This document shows positions 36,260 through 47,589 of a stretch of DNA of 64,000 nt, in pieces. Position 1 is the first letter of the stretch, and the number at the start of each line of letters is the position of its first letter. The translations under genes and the position numbers were made by a program. The stretch is from NCBI GenBank assembly GCA_037349315.1, contig JBAIAC010000023.1, positions 32,774,501-32,838,500 on the forward strand, given 5' to 3'. The notes under the pieces were generated by a model that was not told where the DNA came from, did not search any database, and saw nothing but the letters and a program-made list of their open reading frames with translations. This stretch comes from Chelydra serpentina. Its lineage: Eukaryota; Chordata; Testudines; Chelydridae.

Positions 36260-39200
36260 ATAGAATCCATAGAATCTCAGAGTTGGAAGGGACCTCAGGA
36301 GGTCATCTAGTCCAACCCCAAATAAATCATCCCAGCCAGGGCTTTGTCAAGCCTGACCTTAAAAACCTCTAAGGAAGGAGATTCCACCACCTCCCTAGGT
36401 AACCCATTCCAGTGCTTCACCACCCTACTAGTGAAAAAGTTTTTCCTAATATCCAATCTAAACCTCCCCCTCTGCAACTTGAGACCATTACTCCTTGTTC
36501 TGTCATCTTCTACCACCGAGAACAGTCTAGATCCATCCTCTTTGGAACCCCCTTTCAGGTAGTTGAAAGCAGCTATCAAATCCCCCCTCACTCTTCTCTT
36601 CTGCAGGCTAAACAATCCCAGTTCCCTCAGCCTCTCCTCATAAGTCATGTGCTCCAGCCCCCTAATCATTTTTGTTGCCCTCCGCTGGACTCTTTCCAAT
36701 TTATCCACATCCTTCTTGTAGTGTGGGGCCCAAAACTGGACACAGTACTCCAAATGAGGCCTCACCAGTGCCGAATAGAGGGGAATGATCACGTCCCTCG
36801 ATCTGCTGGAAATGCTGCTACTTATACAACCCAAAATGCCGTTAGCTTTCTTGGCAACAAGGGCACACTGTTGACTCATATTCAGCTTTTCGTCCACTGT
36901 AACCCCTAGGTCCTTTTCTGCAGAACTGCTGCCCAACCATTCAGTCCCTAGTCTGTAGTAGTGCATGGGATTCTTCCGTCCTAAGTGCAGGACTCTGCAC
37001 TTGTCCTTGTTGAACCTCATCATATTTCTTTTGGCCCAATCCTCTAATTTGTCTAGATCCCTCTTTATCCTATCCCTACCCTCCAGCGTATCAACCACTC
37101 CTCCCAGTTTAGTGTCATCTGCAAACTTGCTAAGGGTGCAGTCCACACCATCCCCCAGATCGTTAATGAAGATATTGAACAATACCGGCCCCAGCACCGA
37201 CCCTTGGGACACTCCACTTGATACCGGCTGCCAGCTAGACATGGAGCCATTGATCACTACCCGTTGAGCCCGACCATCTAGCCAGTTTTCTATCCACCTT
37301 ACAGTCCATTCATCCAGCCCATACTACTTTAACTTGCTGGCAAGAATACAGTGGGAGACTGTATCAAAAGCTTTGCTAAAGTCAAGAAATAGCACATCCA
37401 CTGCTTTCCCCTCATCCACAGAGCCAGTTATCTCATCATAGAAGGCAATTAGGTTAGTCAGGCATGACTTGCCCTTGGTGAATCCATGCTGACTGTTCCT
37501 GATCACTTTCCTCTCCTTTAAGTGGTTCAGAATTGATTCCTTGAGGACCTGTTCCATGATTTTTCCAGGGACTGAGGTGAGACTGACTGGCCTGTAGTTT
37601 CCCGGATCTTCCTTCTTCCCTTTTTTTAAAGATGGGCACTACATTAGCTTTTTTCCAGTCATCCAGGACCTCCCCCGATTGCCATAATTTTTCAAAGATA
37701 ATGGCCAATGGCTCTGCAATCACATCGGCCAACTCCTTTAGCACCCTCGGATGCAGTGCATCCGGCCCCATGGACTTGTGCTCGTCCAGCTTTTCTAAAT
37801 AGTCCCGAACTACTTCTTTCTCCACAGAGGGCTGGTCACCTCCTCCCCATACCGTGCTGCGGAGTGCAGCCATCTGGGAGCTGACCTTGTCTGTGAAGAC
37901 AGAGGCAAAACAAGCATTGAGTACACTAGCTTTCCCCACATCCTCTGTCACTAGGTTCCCTCCCTCATTCAGCAAGGGGCCCACACTTTCCTTGACTTTC
38001 TTCTTGTTGCTCACATACCTGAAGAAACCCTTCTTGTTACTCCTAACATCTCCGGCTAGCTGCAACTCCAAGTGTGATTTGGCCTTCCTAATTTCACTCC
38101 TGCATGCCTGAACAATATTTTTATACTCCTCCCTGGTCATTTGTCCAATCTTCCACTTCTTGTAAGCTGCTTTTTTGTGTTTAAGACGAGCAAGGATTTC
38201 ACTGTTAAGCCAAGCTGGTCGCCTGCCATATTTACTTTTCTTTCTACACATCGGGATGGTTTGTTCCTGCAACCTCAATAAGGATTCTTTAAAATACAGC
38301 CAGCTTTCCTCGACTCCTTTCCCCCTCATGTTATTCTCCCAGGGGACCTTGCCCATCAGTTCCCTGAGGGAGTCAAAGTCTGCTTTTCTGAAGTCCAGGC
38401 TCTGTATTCTACTGCTCTCCTTTCTTCCTTGTGTCAGGATCCTGAACTCGACCATCTCATGGTCACTGCCTCCCAGGTTCCCATCCACTATTGCTTCCCT
38501 GTTTGTGAGCAGCAGGTCAAGAAGAGCTTTTCCCCTAGTTGGTTCCTCCAGCACTTGCACCAGGAAATTGTCCCCTACACTTTCCAAAAACTTCCTGGAT
38601 TGTCTGTGCACCGCTGTATTGCTCTCCCAGCAGATATCGGGGTGATTAAAGTCACCCATGAGAACCAGGGCCTGTGATCTAGTTACTTCTGTTAGTTTCT
38701 GGAAGAAAGCCTCGTCCACCTCATCCCCCTGGTCTGACTCCCACCATGACATTACCCTTGTTGCTCACACTTCTCAATTTAATCCAGAGACTCTCAGGTT
38801 TTTCTGCAGTTTCATACTGGAGCTCTGAGCAATCATACTGCTCTCTTACATACAACGCAACTCCCCCACCTTTTCTGCCCTGCCTATCCTTCCTGAACAG
38901 TTTATATCCATCCATGACAGTACTCCAATCATGTGAGTTATCCCACCAAGTCTCTGTTATTCCAATTACATCATAATTCCTTGACTGTGCCAGGACTTCC
39001 AGTTCTCCCTGCTTGTTTCCCAGGCTTCTTGCATTTGTGTATAGGCACTTAAGATAACTCACTGATCGTCCTGCTGTCCCAGTATGGGGCAGGACTCTCC
39101 CCTCTTGCACTCACCTACTTGTGCTTCCTCCCGGTATCCCACTTCCCCACTTACCTCGGTGCTGAGACTACCTCTAAACCCATTCTCCCTGGCAGCTTGG

Positions 39201-39270
39201 GACTTTAGTACCTTGCCTGGTTGTGCCAGACATGCTAGCCTGCTACAAACACAGACCCAGGTCTGAACCA
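36260..39270 (-). mobile_element. CR1 LINE, about 3.0 kb, long copy
   Basis: The 3' end is at the low coordinate: on the minus strand it finishes with two tandem copies of the GATTCTAT(G/A) motif (36276-36260), the CR1 signature in place of a poly-A tail. Upstream of it come a short 3' UTR, the reverse transcriptase and the endonuclease, then 5' sequence to about 39270, where similarity to CR1 ends. The copy is long for CR1, which is normally severely 5'-truncated. The junction with the LTR-like repeat at 39271 was placed by similarity and is uncertain. Confidence 0.9.
36307..39110 (-). pseudogene. CR1 ORF2: endonuclease plus reverse transcriptase, lightly damaged
   Basis: The N-terminal AP-like endonuclease shows ITETWWD (39110-38721 frame), then [10 protein letters not shown] and SDHEMVEF (38752-37454 frame). 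The reverse transcriptase shows [27 protein letters not shown] and the catalytic FADDTKL box; F in place of Y is usual in CR1. C-terminal sequence continues to a stop at 36307. Three lesions are visible: an indel near 38740 that breaks the endonuclease, an indel in the A-run on the minus strand near 37625 between endonuclease and reverse transcriptase, and an in-frame TAG at 37326-37324 just after the [13 protein letters not shown] motif. The protein would nick target DNA and copy CR1 RNA in the nucleus. Few lesions over 2.8 kb suggest a fairly recent insertion. Confidence 0.88.
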
Positions 39271-39890
39271 TGACCCCCAAAAGCTTCAGGCTTAACTGAA
39301 AACAGCTTAAGAAGTGCTCCTGTTTCCAGCACCCAGATACCTAGTTCCCAATGGGATCCAAACCCCTAATAAATCCGTTTTACTTTGTACAAAGCTTATA
39401 CAGGGTAAACTCATAAATTGTTCGCCTTCTACAACACTGATAGAGAGATATGCACAGCTGTTTGCTCCCCCAGGAATTAATTACTTGCTCTGGGTTAATT
39501 AATAAGTAAAAAGTGATTGTATTAAATATAAAAAGTAGGATTTAAGTGGTTCCAAGTAATAACAGACAGAACGAAGTAAATTACCAAGCAAAATAAAACA
39601 AAAACACGCAAGTCGAAGCCTAATACAGTAGGAAACTAAATGCGGGTAAATCTCACCCTCAGAGATGTTCCAATAAGCTTCTTTGAGAGACTAGACTCCT
39701 TCCTAGTCTGGGTCCAGCAATCACTCCTCCCGCCCGCCCTCCCGCCCCCCAGGCGTAGTTACTGTCCTTTGTTCCAGTTTCTTTCAGGCATCTCTTTGGG
39801 GTGGAGAGTACACCACTCACCACTGCAGAGTACAGCAGAACAATTATCTCCTGAGTCCTACCTACAGCACTCCTGTTAATACCCTGGAAT
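39271..39890. repeat. Dispersed repeat, LTR-retrotransposon-like
   Basis: AT-rich sequence containing 'TTAATTAATAAGTAAAAAGTG' and 'ACTAGACTCCTTCCTAGTCTGGG', which I recognise as a recurrent turtle repeat, probably from an LTR element. I cannot see both ends or a primer-binding site. The right limit is set by the return to ordinary intron sequence. Confidence 0.35.
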
Positions 39891-40544
39891 GATATTTGCC
39901 TTTTTCAAAACTGCATCATGTTGCTGGCTTATATTCCATTTGTGATGCACTATAACCTCTAGATCATGGAGTTCCAGGGCACCAGAATTTGTTTAAAATT
40001 TAAAATGTGTCTTTTACCTGCTTATATTTTTTGAGAATAGAAGAGAAATATTCAGCCTAAAGGATAGGATTCTTCTCCTCAGTATTTTGTATCCTCTGCT
40101 TATGAGGGAGGTTTTTTTAACTTTCTAATGCAGTGCTTTCCGATACTTTCCCAGCCAAGGAATCTTGGCCTGCAAAGTGCTTTTTTGGAGAGGGTGTGGT
40201 TATTACTCTATACTGGAAGGTTTTTTTTTTTTTTTCCTAACATGTAAAACATTCTGATGAATTTCTTGCAAAATGCTTCCAGTACAGAATTACTTAAAAT
40301 TCTAATAACTGAGGCCTCATTGAAGTACAATTGTTATAACAATTAATCTCTTTTTATTTACTTCACTGAACAGATGCAGGTAGTTAAGTGCTAACTACTG
40401 TTTCTAGGCTTTGCTTAACTTAACAGTACTCCAATCAATAAAGTTACCATTAGTAAAATAAACACTGTCTAGTGTTTTGATCAGAAATATAAAGATGGCA
40501 AGATTCTGTTCTATTTCAGTGCTTCCCAAACCCTTTCCATACCA
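39891..40544. other. Intronic DNA, nothing recognised
   Basis: Contains a T-run at 40220-40236. No repeats or genes can be delimited. Confidence 0.5.
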
Positions 40545-42189
40545 TACTCCTGGGGGCATTCTGCACCATAAAAATTCTGCGCACAATATTTTAAAATTCT
40601 GCAAGTTTTATTTGTCAATAAATAAATGCAGAGGCTCCAGCATGGCAGTGGGGAGCACAGGCCACACTGGCTGTATGAAAGTGGGGATCACCTTGCAGCC
40701 TCCCCACCACCCACCCCCGGTTCATAGACTTAGTGGTGAGGCTACACCCGACTCTGACACAGCACAAGGCCTGGGCCTGCCCCAGAAACAGTCTGGGGCC
40801 CTGCCGCCCTGCACACCAGGTGTGGGGCAGGCAGGCTCAACCAGGCAGGACCCAAGGGTGGAGGAGCTCGGGCTCAGAGTGGGGGGAATCCAGGTGTGGG
40901 TCGAGAGGATTCTGTGTGGGACAATCTGGGTATAGGCAGCTCAGTGGGGGGGGTCTAGGTGTGGGGGATCTGGATGCACAGAGGCTGAAGGAGTTCCAGG
41001 TGCGGGGGCAATGGGACTCTGCAGGGGCTTCCAAGTGAAAGTGGTTGGAGCTCAGCAGAGGGGTCTGGGTGTGAGGGTCTCAGCAGGGCGGTCTGGGTGC
41101 TGGGGGCAGGGCCGTCCTTACCCATAGGCAAAGTACGCAGCTGCGTAGGGCACCAGGAAATTTGGGACACCAAATTTCCCGGTGCTCTGCGCAGCCGCGT
41201 GCTGCTCCAGCTCTTCCCCAGAGCCCCAGCCCCTCTTCCCCGCCCCCCCTCTTCCCGCCCCTGCTTCACCCCAGCCCCGCTCCCACTCCCCTGAGCTCTG
41301 CAGCAGGGCCAGGCATACACTCACCAGCGGTGGGAAGTGCAGCGACTCGGCGCCAGCCACGCCACCGGTGAGTGCTGGGGGGCAGTTCCCCCTCCCCCCC
41401 AAGCCAGCCCCGCCCTCCCCCCGAAGAGGCCTCCTCCCCCCGTGGTGGGGGTGCTGTGTAGGGCCCCAGAATAGCTAGGGACAGCCCTGGCTGGGAGAGT
41501 GGGGCTTGGTGGGGTGGGGGTCTGGGTGCAGCTAGTTGGGGTCAGTGGCATGGGGGGTCTGGATGTGGGGACTCGGCGATGCAAAGGGTGGGGCTTGTCG
41601 AGGGGGGTTGAGTGCAAGGAGTTCAGTGGGGGGTGGGGATCAGGAGGCAGGGGGTCTGGGTGCAGGGGGGCTCCAGATACAGGGTTGAGGTTCAGTGGGG
41701 TGGAGTTCGCGTATGGAGGGCTAGGAGGTTCTGGGTGTAAGGAGGAGGCTATGGGAGGTCCAGTTGAACGTGTTGGGTGGATGGGGGAGCAGCTCCCCAT
41801 ACAGTGACCCCTCCCCCCACAGCTGAGGAGCGATGGAGGCAGGAAGCAGGGGACGACGTTGAGCTTCCTGCAGCTGTGGGAGGTTTCTGGGGGTGGTCCT
41901 GAAACAGCCCCAGCCACTCCTTGCAGGGGAAGAGGAAGTCCTGTCCTCTGCTGCCTCCAGCCCAGCTGGGACTAGCAGCTGAACCCGGCCCAGGGTAGGA
42001 GCCACTGACTGGGGTGTCCCCAGTCCTACGGTGATTTACCCCTGCGGTGATTCTGCACAGTTAGGGTGTGGTGCGGGACTGCTCTTGCAGCTTCCTTTTG
42101 CTTCCCTGTCAGAAAATCATGCCTTAGCTAAGGCTAATGGGGACATGAATTCTGCAAAAGCGCAGGGGTGCAGAATTCCCCCAGGAGTA
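40545..42189. mobile_element. Long non-autonomous DNA element with G-rich core (composite)
   Basis: The termini are inverted: TACTCCTGGGGGCATTCTGC on the left, and TACTCCTGGGGGAATTCTGC on the right read on the minus strand. They are followed by subterminal runs of AAAATTCTGC words. The flanks CATACCA (40538-40544) and CATGCCA (42190-42196) look like a duplication with one mismatch. The core (about 40840-41090 and 41500-41740) is a degenerate G-rich array built on GGGTCTGGGTGYRGGGG. A separate hAT element sits inside at 41107-41489. No transposase is present. The TIR class is uncertain, with hAT favoured by the flank length. Confidence 0.7.
41107..41489. mobile_element. hAT element nested in the 40.5-42.2 kb element
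   Basis: Inverted ends CAGGGCCGTCCTTAC and, read on the minus strand, CAGGGCTGTCCCTAG. Flanked by GCTGGGGG (41099-41106) and GCTGGGAG (41490-41497), a 7/8 duplication. Length 383 bp, with a C-rich core and no coding capacity that I trust. The host element must be older than this insertion. Confidence 0.85.
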
Positions 42190-43400
42190 CATGCCAATAA
42201 CCCAATCAGATGCCACTTCCATCCATCTGGGATCTAGTTGGCATCACCCTCCCATTTAGCATTAAGGGGAAGGTCAAGGTGAGTGCAACCTCCTGATACC
42301 AGTTCACTACTCCTTGGTGGTCATGATGCCCAGTCTGAGAACTCATGTCATATTTATGTGCTTTCCTTAGCTGTGAGGTGCAGAGTGGAACAAAGAAGAG
42401 CAACATGGGACTGAAAACACCCTCAAATAGCAAAAGGGAATAGAACTGCACTATTTCAGTGTGTTTCCCCTTCTCTGGGGTCTGGCGTTTTTTGCCTCAT
42501 CCACTGTCCCCAAAAAGAGTTAGAACATTAAATACCATGAAGTGAACATCACAGAGGTTCCTGAACTGTCTTTTCGTCTTCCCACAGATGATAGCATGAG
42601 GAGGATATAATATGGTATCCTTGTCCCTTAATCTGCTACATATGTCTTGTTATATTAAAGGCAGATTTCGAAGGAGTCTCTCCTAATTCTGTAATAGACC
42701 TTTTATTTTGGGAAGTTTTTCATAAATAAAACATTTTATTGCCCAATACAGTACATCAAAAAGACACTAGGCAGGCTAAGTGTTGTTCTGAGTGATGCTT
42801 TGGACCCAGATGTGCTGGTGAGAATTGACATATGCCAGTAGTTCTGTTGACATCAAAGAGATGACTTGTATGAGTAGGTTCTCAGCAACGTGCATAAGGC
42901 CTCCTCATTCGAGCCCTTAGTATTCAAAATACACAAAATTTATATTGAGAACCATTCAAGTCTCCAGATAAGTGTTGTTCAAAATCTGCCGCTTCATATG
43001 TGCACCAAGGTGATAGCAGATTTTTCAAAGAGTGGTATAACAGGTGGCAGAATTTGAATTAAACTCTGACCTTTTCAAAATTCTGTATGGAAACATATGG
43101 TCTTATCACAAAACATGACAAGATATTGGACAGGCAAGGAATAACTGACGGCAGCGTTTTTAGATACTATCTTTTGTAGCAGTAATAATAATTGTGCTAC
43201 AGTAACACCAATCTCAGAGTAATGTCCCAGTCATGCTCAGCATTCAGAGCCCTCCTGAGTGTGGTGTGGGTGGCAACAGTGTATGTCAAGTATTTTTAAC
43301 AACCAAGACGTCTGCTAGTCCCTCTTGCATATGCTAGGCCTGATTCTCCTCTCACAGCACTTTCCACAGTCCCTCAGCACCTCTGGCTATATCTCCCTAG
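42190..43400. other. Intronic DNA, nothing recognised
   Basis: No repeat boundaries or coding sequence that I can defend between the two G-rich elements. Confidence 0.5.
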
Positions 43401-44109
43401 TAGGGTGGCTAACTGTCTAATCACCCAAACACCATCGCCCCGCCCCTTTCCTGAGGCCCCATCCCTTCTTCAAGGCCCTGCCCTGCTCACTCCATCTCCC
43501 CTTCCTCCATCGCTTGCTCTCCCCCACCCTCACTCACTTTTACCGAGCTGGGGTTAGGAGTTGGGGTGTGGGAGAGGGTGCGGGCTCTGGGCTGGGGCTG
43601 AGGGGTTCGGAGTATAGGAGCAGGCTCCGCACTGAGCCTGGGGCAGGGGATTGGGGTGCAGGAGGGGGTGTGGGGTGCAGGCTCCATCTGGGAGGCACTT
43701 ACCTTTTTGGCTCCTGGTCAGCAGCACAGTGAGGCTAAGGCAGGCTCCCTGCCTGCCTGGGTCCCGCGCCGCTCCAAGTGGCCGGCACATCCCTGCAGCC
43801 CCTGGGGGGCAGCAAGGGGCTCTGTGTGCTGCCCCCCACCCACAGGCACCGCCCCCACAGCTCAGAGCGGGGGACAGCACGCAGAGACCCCTTGCGTCTC
43901 CTCCTCTCCCTCCTCCACGGGCTGCAGGGACGTGGCAGCCACTTCCAGGAGTGGTACAGGGCCAGGCCAGTCAAGGAGCCTGCCTTTGCCCTGCTGCACC
44001 GCCGGACTTTTAGCGGCCTAAAATGTCCTGATTTGGCTTCAGTAGCCTCTGGGAGATAGAGCCCGATTCCAGGACACTCCCTGCGAAACCGGGAGGATTG
44101 GCAACCCTA
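43401..44109. mobile_element. hAT non-autonomous element, 709 bp, perfect 8-bp duplication
   Basis: Begins TAGGGTGGCTAACTG and ends GGATTGGCAACCCTA, an imperfect inverted pair. The target duplication is perfect: CTCCCTAG at 43393-43400 and 44110-44117. The left half has a G-rich repetitive core (GGGTGCAGGAGGGGGTGTGG and similar); the right half is C-rich and partly palindromic. Overlapping GC-rich open frames of up to 121 codons are composition effects. Confidence 0.9.
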
Positions 44110-44117
44110 CTCCCTAG

Positions 44118-45044
44118 GAAGGTAGACTGAACTGTATAACTGTGTGGCTTGCTTGACTGATACTTTAAAGTTCTCTCACACTTGAAACATGGCCTGCTAT
44201 CATTATATACAAGTTTTGTAGTTTTACTAACATGATGACATGCAATGGTGTAGAAGGCTGATGACTGAGGCCTTTAAGAAATGTATCCCTGTTTGTGCCA
44301 TGCTTGGCCAACTGTGTTTTCCTCAAGGTAAACTTGAGAGTAAATTGTTAATATTTCAGGTTCTCCATCACTGAGCCCAACACTGTACTCCTCTACTTCT
44401 TCATTCACATGCCTCTTCAAGACTCTTTAAAACAATAAAGTCAGTGTTGAAACCTGGTCAGAGGTGCATAACAGATCTTGTAGTAAAGAGTTTTTAAGGG
44501 TTGCCTGAGAATTACTTTGGATTGTGTTGCATCATTCTGACACAGTGAAAGGCTGCCTTAAAGTATCAGAGAGGAAATCTTGCTTGAGATCTTTTAGAGA
44601 AGTTATAAAATGTAAAACTGCAGGCTAAACATTTTCATGAAGGAATGTTCTTGAAAGCAGGCCAGTTTTGTTTACAGCAGTGACTTCTGTGACAGTTTGT
44701 ACCCCAACTTGGAAAGGCCATAAGGATGAGTCACAAATTTCCTGGCTGCTTAGCCAAGACAAAATAATTAAAAACAATGTCATGGGTTGGCCAATTCAGC
44801 CAGAAAATCATCTTCTCTAGGGAAATGCTTTTTGCCACCCACTCATTCAACAAGAGTAGGATTTATTAAATTGTCCCCAAAACGACACCAACATATAAGG
44901 TAGTGGGGAGGGGGACCTTCACATGTTCAACTAACATGTAGTAGTCAGGCTTTCATGTCTTCCTTATATTCTATAAGTGTCATGTTTAAATTGAGACAAA
45001 ATGATAAACCAAGTATATATAACATTCGATTACTAGTGGAGACA
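44118..45044. other. Intronic DNA, nothing recognised
   Basis: No repeat ends or genes that I can defend. Confidence 0.5.
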
Positions 45045-45240
45045 GCATAGTACAATAGCAGGATCATAGGACCTGGAGTTAGAAGACCTAGGTTCTGTTC
45101 CTGGCATTGCTGCTGGTTCACACATGACAAGACAGTTCACTTAACCCTTTTGTGCCTTGTTTCACCATATGCATAATGAGAATAATGATGCTTTCCCACC
45201 TTTGGCAGAGCACTTTGAGATCTATGGATGAATAGCACGT
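45045..45240 (+). repeat. MIR SINE
   Basis: The tRNA-derived head and conserved core of MIR are legible in order: 'AGCATAGTACAATAGCAGGA', 'GGACCTGGAGTTAGAAGACC', 'GTTCACTTAACCCTTTTGTG', then 'GAGAATAATGATGCT' and a run equivalent to 'CAGAGCACTTTGAGATCTATGG'. Polymerase III A and B boxes are decayed (GGTTCTGTTCCTGG sits at the B-box position). This is an ancient amniote repeat. Confidence 0.8.
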
Positions 45241-45384
45241 TGTAGGTCTTAGGTACCTGTTATTTCACACTTAATCCTTCTTGTCTTTACTAGTATATAT
45301 GCTGCATAATGTGAACTACTTTACTCAGATGCAATAGGATAGATTGCAACTGAGGTTCAAACATTAATTTGAATTTCCTTTTGA

Positions 45385-45830
45385 GCCATAGAATTTAATA
45401 CCAGGAAGGACCACCAGATCATCTGGTCTTACCTCCTGGCCATCAACACCACCCTGCACCTTCACATTTATCTAATTTTGTTTGCTGGGTTTTAAGTATT
45501 ATAGCCCACAAAAGACTAGATGGTTAGGTGCCACAGATAGAGAATAGGAGTGACCAAGGTGCATCAATTAGTAAGTGAGATATACCCAGATAATTGTAGC
45601 AAGTGACCCTCACTCCATGCGACACCGGCAGGCAAAAAAACCCAAGGTCAGTGCCAGTCAGATCTGGGGGGGGAAATTGCTTTTGGACCCTCCATGTGGT
45701 GATCAGTTAGACCCTCAGCATGTGAACAAGAGCCAGCCAGCCAATCATGTGCAAGAGAGAATATTCAGTGTCACCTCAGATTACTGACCCACCCAGTCCA
45801 GCGTCTCATCTCCATTTGTGGCCATTTGTA
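45385..45830 (-). repeat. CR1 3' UTR fragment
   Basis: On the plus strand, CATAGAATTTAATACCAGGA followed by ACCACCAGATCATCTGGTCT is the reverse complement of a CR1 3' end. The segment continues with CR1 3' UTR words such as AAACCCAAGGTCAGTGCCA, GATCAGTTAGACCCTCAGCA and GAGCCAGCCAGCCA. No coding part remains. Confidence 0.75.
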
Positions 45831-46860
45831 ACACAGCAAAGAGCAAGTGCACAATTTTTTGTATTAGTTTATTTTCCGTGGTATCCTTTTATATAAGGAT
45901 GGGTGTGTCAAGCAAATGGTATGGTTGATCTTGTTAATTCATATTTAACAGATTGTTACGTTTGCATAAACTGCATTTTATCTTTAGAAACTTTCTCCAA
46001 CAGTTTTTTTTTAATTGTTTTCACTATTTAAAACAAAGGTATAAAATGTTAATTTAAGATAAGCAGTAACTGGTTTTTTTGATGTATAAATATTTTTATA
46101 GGTGCAAATACAATTAATGAGAGCAAAAAAAATTATCCCTTTCAGTCTAACCAGCGGTGATGTCTGGGAATAGATATTACAATGGGTCAGCAAAAAGTCT
46201 TATGCTGCAATGAGCCAGGTGCAATAGTTGGATAATGAAAAATTGTCTTTTTGCTCAAATTGGTCTTCATTGCCTGTTGTCTTGTGCGCTCATGTAGCGT
46301 AATAGCGCACCGTGCATGGGGAAAACAAAGAAAAAGTAACCCTCACAATAACCTCGATTTTTCATCGTAACCACACTTGTTCACTGTGGTTGTCTGTTTA
46401 ACTCTCAGATCAGCATAATGTTGCAGATAAGGAGGGTTAGTTCTCAGATCGTGGTTTTCATATTTGTGTTAGTGTTTCCAGCAGTCTTGTAGCAGAGATT
46501 TCCAAAAGACATGAACAGGTCCTTTCTAATGCATTTGTAGTCTTCTTGTAATAGTATTGAAGCTTCGAATTCCTCTTTAGGAACTGATCCTCTACTGCCC
46601 TACACCTTTCAAGATTCATGGATCCTTCTACACATGCCTATCACATGCCTATACCACATCCTCCTATAGCAACTTTGTGGGTGAATGAACTTACAAAGGA
46701 AAAGGATAAAAGAAAAAACCACCCCGTCACCTGTAGGTAAACACTTGTCACAAAGTGATCACTCTATATCTGACCTGTCAGTCCGCATCCTCAAAGGAAT
46801 CCTCCATCCTCCCTGCACAAGGCTTTCAAAAGATGAGCCTGGGAGCTTAAATTCATAACT
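45831..46860. other. Intronic DNA, nothing recognised
   Basis: AT-rich at first, then mixed composition. No delimitable repeat or gene. Confidence 0.5.
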
Positions 46861-47215
46861 TTGCTAGATACTAAAAGTCATGGACTGAGCAGAGACACCG
46901 GATTTATGGCTTATTACAACTTCCGGTTGTTTTCCCCGCTTCCTTTCCTGCTAATCATTGGAGGGGTGTTAATGGGCCACTTCACCTTGAATGGTCCTTT
47001 GAAATATGTGTCCACTACGTATGCTAAACAATCTGTTCAAATCTTGTATTTAGCACTGACACTTGGAGTTAGTTTCCTAGACTTGAAGAAAAGCTCTGTG
47101 TAAGCTTGAAAGTTTGTGTCTCGCACCAATAAAAGTTGGTCCAATAAAAGTTATTTTCTCACCCACCTCATCTCTCTAATATCCTGGGACCAACACGGCT
47201 ACAACAACACTGCAT
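46861..47215 (+). mobile_element. Penelope-like element terminal fragment
   Basis: The segment includes 'AGAGACACCGGATTTATGGC', 'CCAATAAAAGTTATTTTCTC' and 'CTGGGACCAACACGGCTACA', words of a widespread amniote repeat that I believe derives from a Penelope-like retroelement. A hammerhead-like core lies within (47082-47112). No reverse transcriptase remains. The family assignment is from memory of the repeat, not from a search. Confidence 0.4.
47082..47112 (+). ncRNA. Decayed hammerhead-ribozyme-like core
   Basis: The order CTTGAAGA, AAGCT, a 6-7 base loop, AGCTT, GAAAG resembles the hammerhead core CUGANGA, stem II, GAAA. Stem II (AAGCT with AGCTT) is intact, and one core base is changed (CUGA to UUGA). 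Hammerhead motifs are known in Penelope-like elements. Stems I and III are not obvious, so activity is unlikely. Confidence 0.25.
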
Positions 47216-47291
47216 GCTACACCTTGTATAGTCATTTTCACTAGTGCAAAATGCATATAAAACATAACCAAATCAGAATGGCAGTGTTTTA

Positions 47292-47583
47292 GCCAAGGTC
47301 TGCACTACAAACTTATGTTGGTATAACTATGTCACTCAGGGGTGTGAAAAATCCACACCCCTGAGCGATGTAGTTATACTGACCTAACCCCCTTTGTAGC
47401 CAGCGCTATGTTGATGGAAGACTTTCTCCCGTCCTAGCTACCACCTCTCAAGGAGTTGGATTAACTGTGCCGATGGGAGACGCTCTCGACGCTCTCCCTT
47501 TGGCGCAGTAGCATCTTCACTAAAGCACTAGAGCGGCACAGCTGCACCTGTGCCACTGCAGCACTGTACGTGTAGACAAGCCC
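47292..47583. mobile_element. Harbinger-type MITE, family A, copy 1
   Basis: Ends GCCAAGGTCTGCACTAC and, read on the minus strand, GGGCTTGTCTACACGTAC. Flanks TTA (left) and TCA (right) fit a decayed TTA duplication. A perfect 12-bp hairpin (CTCAGGGGTGTG / CACACCCCTGAG) lies at 47338-47368. The same sequence in opposite orientation forms the element at 60497-60795. Confidence 0.75.
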
Positions 47584-47589
47584 TCACTG

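Noticed and set aside
36412..36909. Plus-strand open frames opposite the CR1
   Set aside because: They are antisense shadows of the CR1 reverse transcriptase; the minus strand carries the real motifs.
41321..41917. Proline-rich minus-strand frame of 198 codons
   Set aside because: It runs across the boundary of the nested hAT element and is produced by C-rich low-complexity sequence.
43651..44059. Several overlapping GC-rich frames of 90-121 codons
   Set aside because: All three plus-strand frames are open at once, which is a composition effect within the 709-bp hAT element.
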